DNA from: JAJDXO01 sp965213765
GTDB lineage: Bacteria > Pseudomonadota > Alphaproteobacteria > Rhodospirillales > UBA2165
Assembly (NCBI GenBank): GCA_965213765.1
Contig: OZ243926.1
Coordinates: forward strand, 620,001-684,000
DNA length: 64,000 nucleotides
Direction: 5' to 3'
The notes under the pieces: model-generated
The model's input: only the letters and a program-made list of their open reading frames with translations
The model's database searches: none
Told to the model about the DNA's origin: nothing
Translations under genes and position numbers: made by a program
Part shown: one piece after another, positions 60,175-64,000 of the stretch
Layout: every line of letters starts with the position of its first letter
How positions within the stretch are numbered: position 1 is the first letter of the stretch

Positions 60175-61110
60175 ATGAGCAAGCTGACGATCGGGATCGA
60201 CGTTTCGAAGGACTGGTTGGACGTGGCGACGGCCGATGGGAAAAACCGCTTCCGGGTGACCACCGACCGCGCGGGGCTGGACGCGCTGGTCGAGCGATTG
60301 TCGGCGCTGCGCGGTGCGCCGGCGGTCGGCCTGGAGGCATCCGGCGGCTACGAGCGCGTGGTGATCCGGCGGCTCCGCCAAGCGGGCATGGCCGTGCGCC
60401 TGGTGGATCCGGCGCGGGTCCGGCAGTTCGCCCGCGCCACGGGCGTCAAGGCCAAGAACGACCGCCTCGATGCCGCCGTCATCGCCGCCTTCATCGACAC
60501 CGTTGGCGGCCCGGACGTGAGCGACGACGCCCACCGCCAGCGGCTGCGCGCCTTCGTCGCCCATCGGCGCCAGCTGTCGGACGCCGTGATCACCCTCGAC
60601 CACCAGATGCGGCTGGTCACCGACCCGGAACTGCAGGCGCTGGCCGCCGAACGCCGCGCCCTCCTGGTCCGCCAACGGGACGCCATCGAACATCGCATCG
60701 TCGCAATCCTCAACCAAGACCGCACCGCCGCGTCCCTGTTCGAGCTCTTGCGCACCGTGCCCGGCGTCGGCCCCGTCCTCGCCTGGACCCTGATCGCCGA
60801 GATGCCCGAACTGGGCGCCCTCGACCGGGGGAAAATTGCCGCCCTCGCCGGCGTGGCGCCGTTCGACCGCGATAGCGGCACCCATAGGGGGCGCCGCGCC
60901 ATCTTCGGCGGACGTCCCCACCTGCGCAAGGTGCTCTACATGGCCGCCCTCGCCGCCGCCAGGCACAATCCCGCCATCGCCGCCGTCCACCGCAGGCTGA
61001 TCGACAACGGCAAACCGCCAAAGGTCGCCCTCACCGCCTGCATGCGCAAGCTCATCGTCATCCTCAACGCCATGGTCCGGGACAATCAACCCTGGGAACC
61101 AGCTACATGA
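60175..61110 (+). CDS. IS110 family transposase
   Basis: This 311-residue DEDD recombinase has N-terminal RuvC-like motifs TIGIDVSKDWLDVATADG (first Asp) and AVGLEASGGYERVV (Glu), then KAKNDRLDAAVIAAF (Asp-Asp). The C-terminal transposase-20 domain reads LRTVPGVGPVLAWTLIAEMPELGALDRGKIAALAGVAPFDRDSGTHRGRRAIFGGRPHLRKVLYMAALAA, with the serine in RDSGTHRG. It appears complete. ATG 60175 is preceded by acagaagga. Confidence 0.95.
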   Translation: MSKLTIGIDVSKDWLDVATADGKNRFRVTTDRAGLDALVERLSALRGAPAVGLEASGGYERVVIRRLRQAGMAVRLVDPARVRQFARATGVKAKNDRLDAAVIAAFIDTVGGPDVSDDAHRQRLRAFVAHRRQLSDAVITLDHQMRLVTDPELQALAAERRALLVRQRDAIEHRIVAILNQDRTAASLFELLRTVPGVGPVLAWTLIAEMPELGALDRGKIAALAGVAPFDRDSGTHRGRRAIFGGRPHLRKVLYMAALAAARHNPAIAAVHRRLIDNGKPPKVALTACMRKLIVILNAMVRDNQPWEPAT

Positions 61111-61133
61111 AAAAAAAACGGCAAACACAGTTG

Positions 61134-61315
61134 CTCTCCCCCTCGAAGGGGGCGAGGGGACACGATGCGGCAACGGCAGCTACTCCCTCTCCCTCTCTGA
61201 GGGAGAGGGACAGGGTGAGGGTGATATGGAAATTCCAGCCTCACCCGGCGCCGGCATTCAGTCCGCCGTCCTCATCGCCGCAACACTCCTCGGGCGGCTC
61301 AATCGAGGCCGGAGC
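61134..61315. repeat. Right half of element E
   Basis: This holds ctctccccctcgaagggggcg, ctccctctctgagggagag and the short-end module cctcatcgccgcaacactcc, continuing element E after the IS110 element. No gene is seen. Confidence 0.7.
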
Positions 61316-61768
61316 TTAGAGCACCTCGAAGACATCGAGGATCACCCTTGCCGGATCACGCCGGCCGGTACCGAGCGCCAAGACGCGGTTGAGCCACCCG
61401 TACGGTCCGGCCGGGGCTTCAAACAGCGCCGACTCGCGAAAGTAATACTCGCCCGGATCGACAGCCTCCCCGGCGGCGAGGCGCTGCATGATTTCGGGCG
61501 GTCCGTGACGCAAACCCAGGCCCTTCATGTAGATGATCGCGCCGTCGTCGGTTTGCAGCGTGACCCGGACGTCCAGGTCCGCGACCCCGTCGGCACGCAT
61601 CAACTGGCAGTCCGATCCGCCCGCCGGCAGTTTGCCGCGCAGCCGGTCGCCTTCGAAGGTGCCGCCGGTGACCGGAATGAACCGGCGATCACCGTAAGGC
61701 GCCCCGGAACTGACCTGCGGTTCGGCCACCTGGGCTTGGATTTGAAAAAGCGGTTTAAGTTCAATCAT
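61316..61768 (-). CDS. DUF3237 domain-containing protein
   Basis: This 150-residue cytoplasmic protein matches DUF3237: LKPLFQIQAQVAEPQVSSGAPYGDRRFIPVTGGTFEGDRLRGKLPAGGSDCQLMRADGVADLDVRVTLQTDDGAIIYMKGLGLR, and C-terminal YYFRESALFEAPAGPYGWLNR. The family is a beta-barrel of unknown function often found near oxygenases. It is divergent from the FAD monooxygenase gene, with 121 bases between starts, so they are likely co-regulated. Its stop TAA lies at the edge of repeat element E. Confidence 0.88.
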   Translation of the reverse strand: MIELKPLFQIQAQVAEPQVSSGAPYGDRRFIPVTGGTFEGDRLRGKLPAGGSDCQLMRADGVADLDVRVTLQTDDGAIIYMKGLGLRHGPPEIMQRLAAGEAVDPGEYYFRESALFEAPAGPYGWLNRVLALGTGRRDPARVILDVFEVL

Positions 61769-61889
61769 GGTCTCGTCCCTCGGCTGTCGTCTCGGCGGAA
61801 ATGCTGAAATCCATTGATCCGGAATGACGGATGCTGCATTCAGAACCCGAACAGATACTCGGGGAGGCGGACCCGCTCCGCAACATCGG

Positions 61890-63158
61890 ATGACCGTACT
61901 CATCGCCGGCGGCGGTATCGCCGGCCTGACCCTCGGCCTCACCTGCCATCAGATCGGCGCGCCATTCAAAATTTTTGAAAGCGTCGACGAGGTCAAACCA
62001 CTCGGGGTCGGCATCAACCTGCAGCCGAGCGCGGTCCGCGAACTTTTCGATCTCGGACTGGAGCCGTACCTCGGCGACATTGGCGTCCGCACCCGTGATT
62101 ACGGCATGTACACCAAGACCGGACTTGAGATTTGGACCGAGCCCCGGGGAACCTGGGCCGGCTACAAATGGCCGCAATATTCGGTGCACCGGGGCATGCT
62201 GCACATGATGCTCTATGAACGGCTCTTGCTGCGCGCCGGCCCCGATTGCTTCGAGACCGGCTGGTCGGCCACCGGTTTCGAGACCGCCGGCGACAACGCC
62301 GTGCTGCACCTGGAGAACCGTGCCGGCGAAACCCGAACCGAAGCCGGCACCCTGCTCCTCGGCGCCGACGGTATCCATTCGGCGATACGCGCCCAAATGG
62401 CGCCGGATGAAGGCCCGCCCGCCTGGGGCGGCTTCATCCTGTGGCGCGGCACCACCCGCATGAAGCCGTTCCTCACCGGGGCTTCCATGGTCATGGTCGG
62501 TTACGACGCACAGCGCTTCGTCTCATACCCGATATCCGAAACCGATCCCGGCACCGGCGAGGCGCTGGCCAATTGGATCGCCAGCATCAAATTCAATATG
62601 GACGACAGCTGGCGAAAGGAAGACTGGAACCGTCTCGCCGATATGGACGATTTCCTGCCCCGCTATGAAGAGTGGGTCTTCGACTGGCTCGACGTACCGG
62701 CAATGGTGCGCGCCAGCGACAGGATCTACGAATATCCCATGGTCGACCGGGACCCGTTGGACCGCTGGACCCGCGGCCGCGTATCGCTGATCGGGGACGC
62801 CGCGCACGCCGCCTATCCCGTCGGCTCCAACGGCGCCGGACAGGCCATCGTCGATGCCCGCAAGCTGGGCGCCGCGTTCCTCGCCCACGGCCTGACGGAA
62901 CAAGCGCTCCGGGTTTACGAGGATGAAATGCGTCCGGCGACCGAAAAGGTGATCCATGCCAATCGCGGCGGCGGCGGGCCGGACGCTATTCTCGATGTGA
63001 TCGAAGAGTTATGCGGCGGTGTGTTCGACGACATTCACGACGTGATCTCCCACGAAGACCTCAAGAACCACGCCGACAAATATAAGAAGCTGGCGGGATT
63101 CAGCATCGATGAACTGAATGCCCTGCCGCCGTTGATCCCGGCGGCGGCACAGCTCTAA
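61890..63158 (+). CDS. FAD-dependent monooxygenase (3-hydroxybenzoate 6-hydroxylase-like)
   Basis: This 422-residue class A flavoprotein hydroxylase has the FAD-binding GxGxxG in TVLIAGGGIAGLTLGLTCHQIG, the middle DG motif LLGADGIHSAIRAQM, and the second FAD motif RVSLIGDAAHAAYPVGSNGAGQAIVDARKLG. It hydroxylates aromatic rings using NAD(P)H and oxygen. The start was placed at ATG 61890, directly before the nucleotide-binding strand; an upstream ATG at 61824 would add 22 unusual residues. It is divergent from the DUF3237 gene. Confidence 0.9.
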   Translation: MTVLIAGGGIAGLTLGLTCHQIGAPFKIFESVDEVKPLGVGINLQPSAVRELFDLGLEPYLGDIGVRTRDYGMYTKTGLEIWTEPRGTWAGYKWPQYSVHRGMLHMMLYERLLLRAGPDCFETGWSATGFETAGDNAVLHLENRAGETRTEAGTLLLGADGIHSAIRAQMAPDEGPPAWGGFILWRGTTRMKPFLTGASMVMVGYDAQRFVSYPISETDPGTGEALANWIASIKFNMDDSWRKEDWNRLADMDDFLPRYEEWVFDWLDVPAMVRASDRIYEYPMVDRDPLDRWTRGRVSLIGDAAHAAYPVGSNGAGQAIVDARKLGAAFLAHGLTEQALRVYEDEMRPATEKVIHANRGGGGPDAILDVIEELCGGVFDDIHDVISHEDLKNHADKYKKLAGFSIDELNALPPLIPAAAQL

Positions 63159-63321
63159 ATCCGCTCCCCTGCCCCGCCGTGCCCCGGCAGCCATCGGGCA
63201 GACCGGCAACGCGGCGTCCTTCCCCGCCCCGGAAAAGGCCGAAGGGACGGCCGGCAATCCAATCCGCGCGGACAACGGCTGCAACGTCGCGGGGCAGGGA
63301 GCCGGCGGCGTCGACCGGTCC

Positions 63322-63531
63322 TCAGTTCTCGTAGCGGAAGCCGATGCGCAGCGTCACCTGATATTCCGCGACTTTGCCGTCCTCGACCCGGCCGCGAATT
63401 TCGCCGACTTCGAACCAATCAAGATTCCGCACGGTTTCCGAGGCGGTCTCGACAGCCCCTTGAATGGCGTCGATTACCGATTCGTCGGACGTTCCGACAA
63501 CCTGGGTCATTCGATAGACTTTACCGGCCAT
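63322..63531 (-). CDS. Dodecin family protein
   Basis: This 69-residue flavin-storage protein forms dodecamers. The sequence VYRMTQVVGTSDESVIDAIQGAVETASETVRNLDWFEVGEIRGRVEDGKVAEYQVTLRIGF covers the whole fold, including the flavin-stacking tryptophan in NLDWFEV. It may buffer free flavin for the flavoenzymes nearby. It is a monocistronic gene between convergent and tandem neighbours. Confidence 0.95.
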   Translation of the reverse strand: MAGKVYRMTQVVGTSDESVIDAIQGAVETASETVRNLDWFEVGEIRGRVEDGKVAEYQVTLRIGFRYEN

Positions 63532-63623
63532 GATTTCCTCCCGTTCCCGATCCCGTCACGATAGGTCAATCAGGAGAGCCGGTCGAGGGAAGGCGCCCGG
63601 CTGCCGGTCCGGGATCGAGCCGC

Positions 63624-64000
63624 TCAGCCCTCTTCGATCATGGCGGTGTGGGTGGCGTAGACATCGGGCATGGTCTCAACGGGCCGGCGCCCGAAACCGC
63701 ATTCGGTCGCGACGCCAAACCGCGCCACGTGCCTTTTCGCCGTCGCCACCCGGGCGCGGGTCGCCTCCACCCCGCCGGTGTGATGCACCAGGCCGAGATA
63801 CAGTTCGGTACCCGGTTTCAGGCTCAAATTCCGGAGCGGCTCGTAATAGGCATCGTCGTCCCGTTCCTTCGGCACCGGCATGTGAATCCAGTCAATGGGC
63901 CGCTTGGCGAGGGCGGACACGCCGTTGACCACGTCCACCATGTGGCCGGTGTCCTTGGGCTCGACGAAATGCTTGTGGCCGGAATCGCCGTAACAGAGGT
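63624..64000 (-). CDS. MetE/UROD-like barrel protein (partial, 5' end outside window)
   Basis: The last 125 codons are visible. The segment LCYGDSGHKHFVEPKDTGHMVDVVNG and the end ATAKRHVARFGVATECGFGRRP resemble the C-terminal metal-binding domain of cobalamin-independent methionine synthases, where a cysteine in VATECGFG-like sequence and an upstream HxC/HxH bind zinc. The visible cysteines fit, but family members without synthase activity exist. The gene runs off the right edge, so length and start are unknown. Confidence 0.6.
   Translation of the reverse strand, partial: LCYGDSGHKHFVEPKDTGHMVDVVNGVSALAKRPIDWIHMPVPKERDDDAYYEPLRNLSLKPGTELYLGLVHHTGGVEATRARVATAKRHVARFGVATECGFGRRPVETMPDVYATHTAMIEEG

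Larger units (their letters stand above)
59976..61133 (+). mobile_element. IS110 family insertion sequence
   Basis: Limits are inferred from the interrupted repeat: the left junction is after ccctaaccc near 59975 and the right junction before ctctcccc near 61134. Each is accurate to a few bases. The element holds a structured non-coding left part of about 200 bp and one recombinase gene. There are no obvious terminal inverted repeats, as is usual for IS110. Confidence 0.65.
59905..61314. repeat. TIR-bounded repeat element E interrupted by IS110
   Basis: The left end ggtccggactcgattggggg is followed by cccgtttttgcg (long type). The right end, catcgccgcaacactcctcgggcggctcaatcgaggccggagc, is the short type. 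The right edge reaches cttag, which contains the stop codon of the DUF3237 gene. If the IS110 element is removed, the remaining halves join as ccctcaccctaaccc and ctctccccctcgaaggggg, restoring a normal palindromic interior. Confidence 0.7.

Noticed and set aside
1..64000. tRNA, rRNA or riboswitch genes
   Set aside because: No cloverleaf with a TpsiC-like arm, no rRNA-like conserved stretch and no known riboswitch core was recognised on either strand; a covariance-model search would be needed to exclude them fully.

Overview
The window looks like a chromosomal segment of a high-GC alphaproteobacterium, probably Rhodospirillales-like. This is an inference from codon usage, the many solute-binding-protein transporters, the LLM flavin monooxygenases, TAXI-TRAP, DUF3237 and PhoX, and the GC-rich palindromic intergenic repeats. 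No rRNA, tRNA, CRISPR array or replication origin was seen. Two genes are readable only if an in-frame TGA is decoded as selenocysteine (Sec), so the organism very probably has a Sec system, encoded outside this window.

Layout. 1-7000: a minus-strand peptide/opine-type ABC transporter operon (MarR regulator, family 5 binding protein, YtcJ-like amidohydrolase, two permeases, CmcJ/NvfI-like enzyme). 7173-9967: an orphan xanthine-dehydrogenase-type molybdenum hydroxylase subunit facing a RidA-like protein. 10149-12885: an NMT1/SsuA-type ABC transporter. 13135-19223: dienelactone hydrolase, YejA-like binding protein, molybdopterin oxidoreductase and phytanoyl-CoA dioxygenase-like enzyme. 19460-23253: a possible 21-residue peptide gene with a terminator, a Tat-exported PhoX phosphatase with a Pho-box-like site, and an NtaA-type monooxygenase. 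23682-26002: an AT-richer islet of small membrane or hypothetical genes beside an IS1595 transposase. 26150-31969: amidohydrolase, IlvD-like dehydratase and alkyl sulfatase-like MBL enzyme. 32095-34977: an IS5-family copy directly upstream of a Sec-containing AhpD-like gene and a GST gene. 35213-46318: a TctC-type binding protein, a ThDP enzyme/SDR/Rieske oxygenase operon, and a TAXI-TRAP operon with CMD-domain and GMC oxidoreductase genes. 46568-52287: a deiodinase-like selenoprotein divergent from a LysR gene, two AT-rich genes of unknown function, a redoxin and a DsbD-like protein. 52508-58355: TctC-type protein, LLM enzyme, GST, phage tail remnant, second IS5 copy, a deleted IS5 relative and FkbM methyltransferase. 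58486-64000: cytochrome P450, IS110 element, DUF3237, FAD monooxygenase, dodecin and a partial MetE/UROD-like gene.

A family of repeats with about 18-bp inverted ends (ggtccggac-type) occupies at least five intergenic sites, and its ends repeatedly touch the stop codon of a neighbouring gene. One of these elements encloses the two AT-rich genes at 48597-50552, and another has been entered by the IS110 element. The metabolic genes together suggest a heterotroph that imports and oxidises diverse organic acids, peptides and aromatic or xenobiotic compounds, with several thiol or selenol redox enzymes.
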